Shown here: positions 1 through 5,953 of the stretch, piece after piece
How positions within the stretch are numbered: position 1 is the stretch's first letter
How the letters are laid out: each line of letters begins with the position of its first letter
Made by a program: the position numbers and the translations under genes
NCBI GenBank assembly: GCA_964400885.1
Contig: CAYNWH010000014.1
Span: 1 to 24,606 of the forward strand
DNA length: 24,606 bases
Source: CAYNWH01 sp964400885
GTDB taxonomy: Bacteria > Patescibacteriota > Patescibacteriia > CAIXNZ01
Direction: 5' to 3'
Notes under the pieces: generated by a model
Databases searched by the model: none
Seen by the model: only the letters and a program-made list of their open reading frames with translations
Told to the model about the DNA's origin: nothing

Positions 1-56
1 TTAAAGCCTTGGATGGCATCACTACTGTTGAAGAAGTCTTTAGAGTTATTGAATAA
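1..56 (+). CDS. 3' end of type IV pilus assembly / type II secretion ATPase (PilB/GspE family), partial
   Basis: Only the last 17 codons are in the window, read in the frame starting at base 3 and ending at TAA 54-56. The tail reads ALDGITTVEEVFRVIE, which closely matches the conserved C-terminus of PilB/GspE hexameric ATPases (usual form ALDGxTTxEEVLRV). Such ATPases drive pilus extension or pseudopilus assembly at the inner face of the membrane. The catalytic Walker motifs lie upstream of the window and cannot be checked. A hairpin terminator follows directly, so this is the last gene of its operon. Confidence 0.75.
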   Translation, partial: KALDGITTVEEVFRVIE

Positions 57-67
57 TTTGAAAATAT

Positions 68-102
68 AAACAGTCTTTTTGCTTAATAAAAAGGCTGTTT
101 TT
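68..102 (+). terminator. Rho-independent terminator after the PilB-like gene
   Basis: Bases 68-80 pair with 88-100 (AACAGYCTTTTT type arms, 7-nt loop), followed by a short T-run. It lies 12 bases after the stop codon. Confidence 0.75.
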
Positions 103-111
103 AAATTGGCT

Positions 112-139
112 TGACAAATTTCAATGAGATTGTTAATCT
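112..139 (+). promoter_or_regulatory. Sigma-70-type promoter of the 92-residue gene
   Basis: TTGACA at 112-117 and TAATCT at 134-139, spacing 16. It sits between the previous terminator and the SD of the gene at 196, giving an untranslated leader of about 50 nt. Confidence 0.65.
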
Positions 140-195
140 AAATAATCCACTTAGCATATTACTGCAAAGACTGAATTTATCCATAGGGGGGAATT

Positions 196-474
196 ATGAA
201 CAAGAAACAACTTATCAAATTGTTAAATGATCATGATGATCATAATCAATTAAGGGATGTGATTTCTCAAGTGGCTCAAAAGCTAATTGCTTGCGGGATT
301 AACCGAACAGTTCCCATAGATGTAATTGTCAACAAACCTAATCTGTCGCAAGAGCTCAAAATCATCAGGGAACTGCTTGAGCTGAAAGAAAGCAGCGATA
401 ATCTGCTGCTTCAAGCCATAGTTGATTTCTATTTTTCCAAAGTCAAAGAAACTTTGGGGCAGAAATCTAATTAA
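196..474 (+). CDS. Hypothetical small protein, 92 residues
   Basis: I do not recognise the family. The protein is soluble, mostly helical by composition, with an acidic/His cluster near the N-terminus (NDHDDHNQ, residues 11-18) and one Cys at 33. No signal peptide or membrane segment is visible. The ATG is preceded by a G-run (GGGGGG, 186-191) at normal SD spacing, which supports this start. The gene stands alone: it has its own promoter at 112-139 and a strong terminator at 479-512. The full transcription unit makes it very likely real, and the long hairpin suggests good expression. A regulatory role cannot be excluded, but no DNA-binding motif is seen. Confidence 0.7.
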   Translation: MNKKQLIKLLNDHDDHNQLRDVISQVAQKLIACGINRTVPIDVIVNKPNLSQELKIIRELLELKESSDNLLLQAIVDFYFSKVKETLGQKSN

Positions 475-478
475 GTTC

Positions 479-512
479 AAAAAAACCCTCTCGCATGGCG
501 AGAGGGTTTTTT
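479..512. terminator. Bidirectional Rho-independent terminator
   Basis: Perfect inverted repeat AAAACCCTCTCGC / GCGAGAGGGTTTT with a 3-nt ATG loop, A-run on the left and T-run on the right. It separates the + gene ending at 474 from the - gene ending at 529, so it can stop transcription from both sides. Confidence 0.9.
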
Positions 513-528
513 CTTATTTTAATGAAAA

Positions 529-1221
529 TTATAAATCTTCGAGTGCAACATCAGCTAATTCTCTGGTAATTAATATTGCCCAATCTGCCAGCGAATTTCT
601 ATCATTTAAATTTACGCCTTTGGGCCAAAGTAAATTATCAGGCAACTTCTGTCTGACAACATCTAAAACTTCCCGCCCTGCGTCATCTTCTGATTCTTCA
701 AATTTTTCCAATTGGGAATCGCTTAGTTGTCCAAAATGTAATCGAATATAGCGACTTACAAGCCCTAGTTGATCATACAGGGCATCATGACTTCTGCGTC
801 GTAAAGCGTCAACCTCCTCATAAGCGCTACGATAATCTTCAGGGCTAATATCCTTCTTTTTAAAATATACTTTATTGACGCGATCTAGAGCATCTGTATA
901 CCTTCTGGCATATTCTAATAAATTTCTAATTTCCTTTTTAGCCACTAATTTTTGTTGGGCAAGCAACTTTGCCGTCCTTTTATTGGGCTTTTCTAAAGAA
1001 ATTGTATCAATCTGCCTTAACATTTCTTTAACCATAGTCAATAATACTTTTTCTTTTTCCAGCCGATTTCCTAATCCCATATTTTTAGCTGCCCTGTCTT
1101 CTTCAACTGCTTTGAGAAACTTTTTATATTGGGGTGATTTTACTCCAAATTTTTCAGCCATTTCATCCAAAAATGCCCTGTCTTTTGAAGAATATTCAGG
1201 TTGTTGTTCAATGTTTTCCAT
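529..1221 (-). CDS. Hypothetical helical protein, 230 residues, third gene of the tsaD operon
   Basis: No known domain recognised. The protein is rich in Lys, Glu, Arg and Leu and should be almost entirely helical, with probable coiled-coil stretches around residues 50-110 and 125-180. There is no signal peptide or membrane helix, so it is probably cytoplasmic. Its ATG lies 4 bases after the stop of tsaE, so it is translated from the same mRNA and probably by coupling; no separate SD is visible. The operon partners make threonylcarbamoyl-adenosine on tRNA, but this protein has no visible similarity to TsaB or TsaC, so the position alone does not give it a role in that pathway. It ends at the shared terminator at 479-512. 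Confidence 0.75.
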   Translation of the reverse strand: MENIEQQPEYSSKDRAFLDEMAEKFGVKSPQYKKFLKAVEEDRAAKNMGLGNRLEKEKVLLTMVKEMLRQIDTISLEKPNKRTAKLLAQQKLVAKKEIRNLLEYARRYTDALDRVNKVYFKKKDISPEDYRSAYEEVDALRRRSHDALYDQLGLVSRYIRLHFGQLSDSQLEKFEESEDDAGREVLDVVRQKLPDNLLWPKGVNLNDRNSLADWAILITRELADVALEDL

Positions 1222-1225
1222 AAAT

Positions 1226-1657
1226 TTAATTAATATTAATAATACGTTTATTATTTTTAAATTTCATCTTAATCCAAATTTTTTTCTTGAATTTTTTTAA
1301 ATAATTCCTAATCTTATCAGCCCATTCAATAACAACGAGCGTATCTTTTTTATTTAAATATTCCTCTATGCCCAGATAAAACAATTCCTGCGGATCATCC
1401 AACCGATAACAATCTACATGAACTAAATTGGTGATTGGTGATTGGTGATTGGTGATTGGATAAATTTTCATTAAAACAAAAGTCGGGCTGGTAACCTGTT
1501 TTTTTACGCCTAAAATTTTGGCCAAATACTGGGTAAACGTCGTCTTCCCTGCACCTAAATCGCCTTCCAAAGCAACAATCTCCCCGCCTTTTAACCTTTT
1601 AGACAACTTGGCCGCAATGTTGTAAGTGTCTTGGTTTGTTTTGGCAATGTATTTCAT
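1226..1657 (-). CDS. tsaE: tRNA threonylcarbamoyladenosine biosynthesis ATPase TsaE
   Basis: TsaE is the small P-loop ATPase that works with TsaD and TsaB to transfer threonylcarbamoyl to A37 of ANN-decoding tRNAs. Visible motifs: Walker A EGDLGAGKTT (residues 31-40), VTSPTF (55-60), HVDCYRL (80-86) and the VIEWADK segment (109-115), all in family order. Length 143 is normal. The ATG overlaps the tsaD stop as ATGA, so translation is coupled. Oddity: residues 67-77 (YPITNHQSPIT region) are encoded by a tandem 7-bp repeat (1427-1460) like the intergenic heptamers of this genome, placed between VTSPTF and HVDCYRL where the family has a short variable loop. Three units (21 bp) keep the frame. The C-terminus is a Lys/Asn-rich tail. 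Confidence 0.93.
   Translation of the reverse strand: MKYIAKTNQDTYNIAAKLSKRLKGGEIVALEGDLGAGKTTFTQYLAKILGVKKQVTSPTFVLMKIYPITNHQSPITNLVHVDCYRLDDPQELFYLGIEEYLNKKDTLVVIEWADKIRNYLKKFKKKIWIKMKFKNNKRIININ
1427..1460. repeat. Tandem heptamer repeat inside tsaE
   Basis: Four exact tandem copies of ATTGGTG and a partial fifth (ATTGGA). The same word family occurs between genes at 2681-2716 and 14661-14695. Here it lies within the coding frame of tsaE. Confidence 0.9.
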
Positions 1658-2679
1658 AATTCCAAATTTGGCTCTACTTTAATATTTTTCCAATTGCTCT
1701 TACCTTCTTTATAACTAAAATAAGCGGCGATGGCAACCATCAAAGCATTATCAGTGGTCAAATGCAAATCAGGCTGGTAAAATTCTACCTCTTTCAAATT
1801 TTTAACAGCTGTGGCTAATTGGCTGCGCAATTCTTTATTCGCTGCCACACCGCCACCGACTAAAACTGATTTAACTTTATATTTTTGAGCAGCTGAAATT
1901 GTTTTGGTAATTAAAACATCCAAGCAAGCCTGCTGAAAAGAAGCGCACATATTTCTGACCATTTTTTCATCGCGAAATTTTTCCTTCCCCCAAGCAATTT
2001 TTACTGCAGTTTTTAAGCCGGAAAAAGAAAAATCAAAATCATGAGAATTAAGCATGGGTCGGGGCAATTTAAAATATTCGGTGTCAGCATTTTCTGCTTT
2101 TTTGCTAATAATCGGTCCGCCTGGATAGCCCAGTCCTAAAATTTTAGCTACTTTATCAAAAGCTTCGCCCACAGCATCATCTCTGGTTTGGCCAATCGTT
2201 TTAAAGCTTTTTAAATTTTTTAATAAAACTAAAGAAGTATGACCGCCAGAAACAACCAAACATAAAGCCGGAAATTTTATTTTTCTTAATTTACCTTTAT
2301 TGCCTTCAATTAAATTAGCTGAAATGTGCGCTTTAATGTGATTAACTGGCACTAAAGGTTTTTGCCAGACTAATGCCAAGGTTTTCGCTGTTTCCACACC
2401 CACAATTAAAGAAGTAATCAAACCAGGACCGTTAACAACGCCGATTAAGTCAATTTTCTCAGGTTTTATTTTAGCTTTTTTTAAGACCTGATCTAAAAGC
2501 GGTAAAATATGTTCCAAATGTTTGCGTGCTGCCACTTCTGGCACGACTCCGCCGTATTTTTTATGTATATTGATTTGAGAAGACACCAAATTAGCCAAAA
2601 CTTTAAAGTTTTGACCTTTTATTTCTAAAACGGCGACTGCTGTCTCGTCGCATGATGTTTCTATGGCAAGGATGATCAT
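1654..2679 (-). CDS. tsaD: tRNA N6-adenosine threonylcarbamoyltransferase TsaD
   Basis: TsaD (Kae1/Qri7 family) is the catalytic subunit that attaches threonylcarbamoyl to A37 of tRNA. The N-terminus MIILAIETSCDET is the classic start of the ASKHA fold. The metal-binding histidines are seen in HIKAHIS (H114 and H118). SGGHTSL follows at about 144-150, then the GGGVAANKELR segment and TTDNALMVA near the C-terminus, which holds the last metal ligand (Asp). Length 341 is normal. No SD precedes the ATG; the upstream 40 bases are heptamer-repeat DNA. First gene of the operon with tsaE (4-base overlap) and a hypothetical gene. Its promoter is not clear: either read-through from the RNA ending near 2757 or a weak AT-rich promoter. 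Confidence 0.97.
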   Translation of the reverse strand: MIILAIETSCDETAVAVLEIKGQNFKVLANLVSSQINIHKKYGGVVPEVAARKHLEHILPLLDQVLKKAKIKPEKIDLIGVVNGPGLITSLIVGVETAKTLALVWQKPLVPVNHIKAHISANLIEGNKGKLRKIKFPALCLVVSGGHTSLVLLKNLKSFKTIGQTRDDAVGEAFDKVAKILGLGYPGGPIISKKAENADTEYFKLPRPMLNSHDFDFSFSGLKTAVKIAWGKEKFRDEKMVRNMCASFQQACLDVLITKTISAAQKYKVKSVLVGGGVAANKELRSQLATAVKNLKEVEFYQPDLHLTTDNALMVAIAAYFSYKEGKSNWKNIKVEPNLEL

Positions 2680-2680
2680 G

Positions 2681-2716
2681 TAATTGGTAATTTGGTAATT
2701 AGTAAATAGTGATAGG
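2681..2716. repeat. AT-rich degenerate heptamer repeat
   Basis: Variants of ATTGGTA / ATTAGTA / ATAGTGA in tandem directly upstream of the tsaD start codon. Same type as at 1427-1460, 3341-3382, 14661-14695, 17299-17368 and 20396-20428. Confidence 0.6.
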
Positions 2717-2756
2717 AGATTATTTAAATTTTACCTTTAAAATCAGTTAATTTCAA

Positions 2757-2889
2757 GCATAAAAAAAGCCGTGCTAACTAGGTCAAAGAACCAAGTTTTA
2801 CCGCACGGCAGATGATTACTTAGCTGAAGCCTACGACAAGGTTTGAGAAACCAAGTCAATGAGGAGACTTTTCAGCCTTTCACCATCTT
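2757..2889 (-). ncRNA. Candidate small RNA, about 130 nt, with two similar hairpins and an anti-SD-like segment
   Basis: Read on the minus strand this is a complete unit: promoter at 2895-2923, predicted start near 2889, and a Rho-independent terminator at 2757-2809. Hairpin 1 is closed by bases 2871-2876 with 2823-2828 (GCTGAA/TTCAGC) and contains GGTTT-AAACC (2840-2852). Hairpin 2 is closed by 2803-2809 with 2768-2774 (GCCGTGC/GCACGGC) and ends in a T-run. Both contain a similar core, CTTGGTTTCTCAAACC and CTTGGTTCTTTGACC, as if one hairpin were duplicated. A single-stranded stretch holds CTCCTC (2861-2866), complementary to SD sequences. I cannot match it to 6S RNA, SRP RNA, tmRNA or a known riboswitch. 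It could instead be a 5' leader/attenuator for tsaD at 2679. Confidence 0.55.
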
Positions 2890-2894
2890 AATAG

Positions 2895-2923
2895 AGGATA
2901 GCACAATAAATCATTTTTGTCAA
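2895..2923 (-). promoter_or_regulatory. Strong promoter of the candidate small RNA
   Basis: On the minus strand TTGACA (2918-2923) and TATCCT (2895-2900), spacing exactly 17. Confidence 0.7.
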
Positions 2924-2941
2924 TGATCATCTGTCTATCAC

Positions 2942-3163
2942 TTAATACAAATGACAATACTTTCTTTTATAAAAGAACAATTGCTCTCGATAGCCCAAAT
3001 ACATCCAAATGGCTAGCGCGCTGCAAATCGGCATCAACTGGCTTTTTAAGGTAAGCAATTGCAGCATCCAGAGTTCCGGAGCATAAAATCTCGGCCAGAT
3101 GACAACATTGATGACGAAAACTAAAGTATTCCATAAAGCAAATCCTAAAAATAACTTTCTCAT
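2942..3163 (-). CDS. Small two-helix membrane protein, 73 residues
   Basis: Family not recognised. Two hydrophobic segments are visible: residues about 5-24 (LGFALWNTLVFVINVVIW) and about 42-58 (LMPICSALAIWMYLGY), joined by a short loop with an Arg, and followed by a basic tail (YKRKY). It should be an inner-membrane hairpin. The ATG is preceded by AAAGGAGGGCAAT, a strong SD at good spacing, and a plausible promoter lies at 3218-3246, so despite its size I consider it real. It is monocistronic: the next unit downstream starts from its own promoter at 2895-2923. There is no obvious terminator directly after the stop, so some transcripts may run into the small RNA region. Confidence 0.65.
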   Translation of the reverse strand: MRKLFLGFALWNTLVFVINVVIWPRFYAPELWMLQLLTLKSQLMPICSALAIWMYLGYREQLFFYKRKYCHLY

Positions 3164-3217
3164 ATTGCCCTCCTTTATTTTTTGTATTCTAAAAAAATAT
3201 CCATTAGTTAATTAACT

Positions 3218-3246
3218 AACTTAACATATTCCAGAATGAAAGTCAA
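3218..3246 (-). promoter_or_regulatory. Promoter of the 73-residue membrane protein gene
   Basis: Minus strand TTGACT (3241-3246), 17-bp spacer, TAAGTT (3218-3223). The -10 end lies beside a small palindrome (AGTTAATTAACT) that could be an operator. Confidence 0.5.
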
Positions 3247-3269
3247 GATTGTTTAAGTAAATTTTTGGC

Positions 3270-3298
3270 TTGACTAGTTGGCATTTTTAGTCTATAAT
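3270..3298 (+). promoter_or_regulatory. Near-consensus promoter upstream of tRNA-Glu
   Basis: TTGACT at 3270-3275, 17-bp spacer, TATAAT at 3293-3298. Predicted start near 3305. It is followed immediately by a terminator-like hairpin (3307-3330). Confidence 0.75.
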
Positions 3299-3306
3299 AC
3301 AGACAT

Positions 3307-3330
3307 AATCCCACTCCTTAGGGATTTTTA
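3307..3330 (+). terminator. Promoter-proximal terminator-like hairpin (attenuator candidate)
   Basis: AATCCC (3307-3312) pairs with GGGATT (3321-3326) and runs into TTTTTA. It begins only about 2 nt after the predicted start, so transcripts ending here would be about 25 nt long; read-through would reach tRNA-Glu. Confidence 0.5.
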
Positions 3331-3340
3331 TTTACCTGCA

Positions 3341-3382
3341 TTACTCGTTAATTGTTAAAAGTTAATAGTTAACAGTTAATTC
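3341..3382. repeat. AT-rich heptamer-like repeat before tRNA-Glu
   Basis: Tandem GTTAAT/GTTAACA words (TAATTGTTAAAAGTTAATAG and onward), variants of the heptamer family seen elsewhere in the window. Confidence 0.5.
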
Positions 3383-3454
3383 GCCGCCTTCGTCTAGTGG
3401 TTAGGACACCAGGTTTTCATCCTGGTAACAGGGGTTCGATTCCCCTAGGCGGTA
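3383..3454 (+). tRNA. tRNA-Glu (anticodon TTC)
   Basis: Cloverleaf of 72 nt: acceptor GCCGCCT/AGGCGGT (with one G-U pair), anticodon stem CCAGG/CCTGG with loop TTTTCAT giving anticodon TTC, T arm GGGGTTCGATTCCCC. The discriminator is A. CCA is not encoded. A terminator hairpin follows at 3462-3494. Confidence 0.95.
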
Positions 3455-3461
3455 CTATAAT

Positions 3462-3494
3462 AAAAAAGGCAACTTTTTCAAGTTGTTCTTTTTT
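3462..3494 (+). terminator. Terminator after tRNA-Glu
   Basis: CAACTT/AAGTTG core extended by an A-run and a T-run (AAAAAAGG.../...TTCTTTTTT), 4-nt loop. Confidence 0.8.
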
Positions 3495-3495
3495 A

Positions 3496-3524
3496 TTGAT
3501 TTAAAAATAAATCCATGTTAAGAT
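3496..3524 (+). promoter_or_regulatory. Promoter of the zinc-ribbon-like gene
   Basis: TTGATT at 3496-3501, 17-bp spacer, TAAGAT at 3519-3524, with TG one base before the -10. Confidence 0.55.
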
Positions 3525-3556
3525 AAAAAATCATTTTTACAAAGGAGGTGATTATC

Positions 3557-3859
3557 TTGGCCCAGCAAAAATATTACTGCCCTGTTTGTAAGCAGGAATA
3601 TAACAATTCTTTAGATGCGCTACAATGCCCGGAAAAATATGGTTATCCGGAAAAACCTAAATATAAAAAATGGCAAATTGTACAAATCAATAATAATTTT
3701 TTTCGCAACCAGAAAGCCAAGATAATTGATTTTGCCTATTCCCAACCAGCTTGGCTAAGAAAACCAGCCCATAAACCAACTTATCTTTTGATCTTGCCCA
3801 GTCAAGATGGGATTTTACACTTAACCACTGCCTGGGAAGAAGAACTTAAGCCAATTTAA
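3557..3859 (+). CDS. Small zinc-ribbon-like protein, 100 residues
   Basis: No named family recognised. The N-terminus is MAQQKYYCPVCKQEY with a CxxC pair (C8, C11) and a further Cys at about 26 (LQCPEK), which suggests a small metal-binding or DNA/RNA-binding knuckle; a fourth Cys is missing. The remainder is basic and aromatic with no membrane segment. Start choice: a GTG at 3548 lies inside the SD itself (AAAGGAGGTG, 3541-3550), so the in-frame TTG at 3557, 8 nt after AGGAGG, is the likely start. The SD extends to GTGAT, nearly the full complement of the usual 16S 3' end. The gene has its own promoter (3496-3524) and terminator (3864-3895). Confidence 0.75.
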   Translation: MAQQKYYCPVCKQEYNNSLDALQCPEKYGYPEKPKYKKWQIVQINNNFFRNQKAKIIDFAYSQPAWLRKPAHKPTYLLILPSQDGILHLTTAWEEELKPI

Positions 3860-3863
3860 ACCT

Positions 3864-3895
3864 AACCGAACCCTTAAATCAAGGTTCGGTTTTTG
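3864..3895 (+). terminator. Rho-independent terminator
   Basis: AACCGAACC (3864-3872) pairs with GGTTCGGTT (3883-3891), followed by a T-run. The T-run directly abuts the next -35 element (TTGACA, 3898-3903). Confidence 0.85.
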
Positions 3896-3897
3896 TA

Positions 3898-3926
3898 TTG
3901 ACAAAAATCATTAAATATGCTATAAT
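3898..3926 (+). promoter_or_regulatory. Consensus promoter of the first 3D-domain gene
   Basis: TTGACA at 3898-3903, 17-bp spacer, TATAAT at 3921-3926, with an extended -10 TG. This is a perfect match to the sigma-70/sigma-A consensus. Confidence 0.85.
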
Positions 3927-3935
3927 CATAAATTA

Positions 3936-3957
3936 GTTCCCAAACGGGAACCTTTTT
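3936..3957 (+). terminator. Terminator-like hairpin in the leader of the 3D-domain gene (attenuator candidate)
   Basis: GTTCCC (3936-3941), loop AAAC, GGGAAC (3946-3951), then CTTTTT. It lies about 4 nt after the predicted start and 23 nt before the ATG at 3980, so expression of the gene needs read-through. Confidence 0.55.
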
Positions 3958-3979
3958 AATCTAAAAAATAATTTAATCT

Positions 3980-4489
3980 ATGTCTAGAAAAAATTGGATA
4001 TTAGCTAAAATTAGCCTAAAATTTATAAAAAATTCACTTTTAATCCTAGTTATATTAACTTTAATCTGGCAATTTGCCCTGCCTAAAGCCACTTCTTTAG
4101 CATATACTATCAAAGATGAGATTTTGCCTCAGGCTGCTTTTGCAGAACAAGTAGAAAATCCTGCGCCTTTAGCTGATTTGGGTGAGCCAAGCCGAGTAAT
4201 TACTGTGCCTGTAACTGCTTATAACAGTTTACCTGGCCAAACAGATAATACTCCCTGTATTACAGCTAATGGCTTTGATTTATGTAAAAACAACACTCAA
4301 AATGTGATTGCTGCTAATTTTTTGCCTTTTGGCACTAAAGTCAGGTTCCCTGATTATGACCCAGACACTATTTATACTGTTCAGGACAGAATGAATAAAC
4401 GCTACACCTATCGCGCTGATATTTGGATGCAAAACCATAAAGATGCTGTGGACTTTGGATTACAACATTTAACAATGGAAATTTACTAA
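3980..4489 (+). CDS. Membrane-anchored 3D-domain protein, copy 1 (putative cell-wall hydrolase)
   Basis: The C-terminal half (residues about 75-169) is a 3D domain, the double-psi beta-barrel named for three conserved aspartates and found in lytic transglycosylases of the MltA/YuiC type. Matching segments: VTAYNSLPGQTDNTPC, AANFLPFGTKVRFP and VQDRMNKRYTYRADIWM, with the Asp residues of DRM and ADIW. An N-terminal hydrophobic segment (about 18-36, LLILVILTLIWQFALP) is an uncleaved anchor or signal peptide, followed by a linker, so the enzyme should work outside the membrane on peptidoglycan. It is a tandem paralogue of the gene at 4605. No SD is seen; the promoter at 3898 gives a 47-nt leader with an attenuator-like hairpin. 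Confidence 0.85.
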   Translation: MSRKNWILAKISLKFIKNSLLILVILTLIWQFALPKATSLAYTIKDEILPQAAFAEQVENPAPLADLGEPSRVITVPVTAYNSLPGQTDNTPCITANGFDLCKNNTQNVIAANFLPFGTKVRFPDYDPDTIYTVQDRMNKRYTYRADIWMQNHKDAVDFGLQHLTMEIY

Positions 4490-4520
4490 TAATTTTTAGC
4501 TGCTTAATTTAAAACAAAGA

Positions 4521-4549
4521 CCCAGCCTTTCGCGAAAGGCTGGGTTTTT
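4521..4549 (+). terminator. Terminator of 3D copy 1
   Basis: Perfect 12-bp palindrome (CCCAGCCTTTCG and its complement, 4521-4544) followed by TTTTT. A nearly identical stem is used at 9486-9513. Confidence 0.9.
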
Positions 4550-4551
4550 GT

Positions 4552-4574
4552 TTGACTAAAAAATATGCTATAAT
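4552..4574 (+). promoter_or_regulatory. Extended -10 promoter of 3D copy 2
   Basis: AATATGCTATAAT with TATAAT at 4569-4574, the same 13 bases as the promoter of copy 1. The TTGACT at 4552-4557 is only 11 bp away, too close to act as -35, as if 6 bp of spacer were lost; the TGC extension may compensate. Confidence 0.6.
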
Positions 4575-4604
4575 ATAATCAATAAAACTACTCATAATAA
4601 ACCT

Positions 4605-5105
4605 ATGCAGTTGAGTAGCTTCAAAATATTTCTATTTTTAAAGTCGTTAAAGAAAAAATGGCTCTTAAGTTTAATTATTGCAATTTTTATTGCAATTTTT
4701 TGTTTACCTAAATTTTCTTCTTTGGCTTATTATGAAATAGACATCAATTCTTATTTTAATAAAATCCAAAGACTAGTCAGTTTTAATTTTAAACCAGAAA
4801 TAAAAACCATGAAACTTTATGTCACTGCTTATTCCAGCACACCAGAGCAAACAGATAATACGCCTTGTATTGCTGCCAGCGGCTATGATTTATGTTCTCA
4901 TAATAAAGAAAATGTTGTGGCTACTAATTTTCTGCCTTTTGGCACTAAAGTCAGATTTCCAGAATTAGATCCTAATAAAATCTATACTGTAGTTGACCGC
5001 ATGCATGAAAGATATAACAGCCGCATGGATATCTGGATGACTTCCAAGGAAGACGCTAGAAAGTTTGGCCTTAAATATTTAACAGTGGAAATTTATAAAG
5101 AATAA
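4605..5105 (+). CDS. Membrane-anchored 3D-domain protein, copy 2 (putative cell-wall hydrolase)
   Basis: Paralogue of the gene at 3980 with the same plan: hydrophobic anchor at residues about 18-36 (WLLSLIIAIFIAIFCLP), short linker, then a 3D domain from about 66 to 166. The motifs VTAYSSTPEQTDNTPC, ATNFLPFGTKVRFP and VVDRMHERYNSRMDIWM align segment by segment with copy 1, including the conserved Asp residues and the paired Cys. The linker is shorter and differs most, so the pair is an old duplication. It has its own extended -10 promoter and no SD. Nine bases after its stop comes the GAF-like membrane protein, so these two are co-transcribed. The predicted role is remodelling of peptidoglycan at the cell surface. 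Confidence 0.85.
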   Translation: MQLSSFKIFLFLKSLKKKWLLSLIIAIFIAIFCLPKFSSLAYYEIDINSYFNKIQRLVSFNFKPEIKTMKLYVTAYSSTPEQTDNTPCIAASGYDLCSHNKENVVATNFLPFGTKVRFPELDPNKIYTVVDRMHERYNSRMDIWMTSKEDARKFGLKYLTVEIYKE

Positions 5106-5114
5106 TTTAAATTA

Positions 5115-5858
5115 ATGATTAATAAAAGCTATTTTACTTTCAAAATCTTGGTTATTGGCTTAATAATCATTTTTTTTATCCTTATTCAAGTAATTGACCT
5201 ACTTTATTTTAGCAAACCAGTCAATTTAATTATGATTGATGCAATTACCGCTTTAATTGCCAGCATTTTATTGATTGAAATTATTTTCAAAATAATTGAA
5301 AAAAAAGAGAGTCAGCTTAAAAATCAAATTGATCAGCTAACGGATGCTTACCAGTATATTGGCCAAATTAACCGCAAAATAGACTCTTTGCTGGAATTAG
5401 ATATTTCCGCCTTAGACAGATCAAAAAAACATTCTTTGCATGAATCATCAATTAATATTTTTAATCAATTACTTAATTTAGTCCAAGCCAAGGCTGGCTA
5501 TTTATATTTTAAACCACCTATTGACTTTAAATCTTACCAAGCACAAATTGAACAGCCGCAGATAAAAAAGACTTTTGAGCAGCTGATTAATGCGGGGATT
5601 AAAGAATTTAAGCATAGCCAGAATAAAAATAATTATGACTACTTCCAATCCTTAGGCGTTAATCCTGAAATTTTGAAAAAGTTTGATTTTATTACCAAGC
5701 CGATTTACATGCATGATAAAGATGTGGGTATTATGTTCTTAGCTTTCAAAAAGAATCACACACTGGAAACAAGGGACTTTGATATTATCCGTATTTACTC
5801 TTTCTACCTAGCGTTAAACTATACTTTTAAGCCGGATTTTTCAATTTATCAGACTTGA
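5115..5858 (+). CDS. Two-helix membrane protein with coiled coil and GAF-like region, 247 residues
   Basis: Layout: transmembrane helix 1 at about 8-30, helix 2 at about 38-60, a coiled-coil linker at about 61-100 (KKESQLKNQIDQLTDAYQY), then an alpha/beta region at about 110-240 that looks like a GAF fold (INIFNQLLNLVQAKAGYLYF near its start and a closing DVGIMFLAFKKN ... TRDFDIIRIY). GAF folds bind small molecules or mediate dimerisation in sensor proteins. No histidine kinase or cyclase domain follows, so output would have to come from a partner. It is co-transcribed with 3D copy 2 (9-base gap), suggesting a link with the cell envelope. The family assignment rests on pattern only. Confidence 0.65.
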   Translation: MINKSYFTFKILVIGLIIIFFILIQVIDLLYFSKPVNLIMIDAITALIASILLIEIIFKIIEKKESQLKNQIDQLTDAYQYIGQINRKIDSLLELDISALDRSKKHSLHESSINIFNQLLNLVQAKAGYLYFKPPIDFKSYQAQIEQPQIKKTFEQLINAGIKEFKHSQNKNNYDYFQSLGVNPEILKKFDFITKPIYMHDKDVGIMFLAFKKNHTLETRDFDIIRIYSFYLALNYTFKPDFSIYQT

Positions 5859-5889
5859 AAATTAAGCTTTAAAATGCTAAACTAAAGAA

Positions 5890-5911
5890 AACTTACCTTA
5901 GGTAAGTTTTT
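5890..5911 (+). terminator. Terminator after the GAF-like gene
   Basis: AACTTACC (5890-5897), loop TTA, GGTAAGTT (5901-5908), then TTTATA. Confidence 0.8.
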
Positions 5912-5919
5912 ATATTCCC

Positions 5920-5953
5920 GGCCACTTAGCAAAGCAGTAAGACAAGGGTCTGC
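5920..5953 (+). pseudogene. 5' half of an interrupted tRNA-Cys-like gene
   Basis: 34 bases starting GGCCACTTAGC and ending AAGGGTCTGC align with the 5' half of the intact tRNA-Cys at 5969, about four of five bases identical, up to the anticodon. The partner 3' half is at 6147-6184. The acceptor arm GGCCACT pairs perfectly with AGTGGCC of that half. The D stem is degenerate (AGC against GAC, two of three pairs lost). Confidence 0.7.

Noticed and set aside
1427..1460. CRISPR-like array
   Set aside because: Units are 7 bp without spacers; no cas genes in the window and no true repeat-spacer array anywhere.
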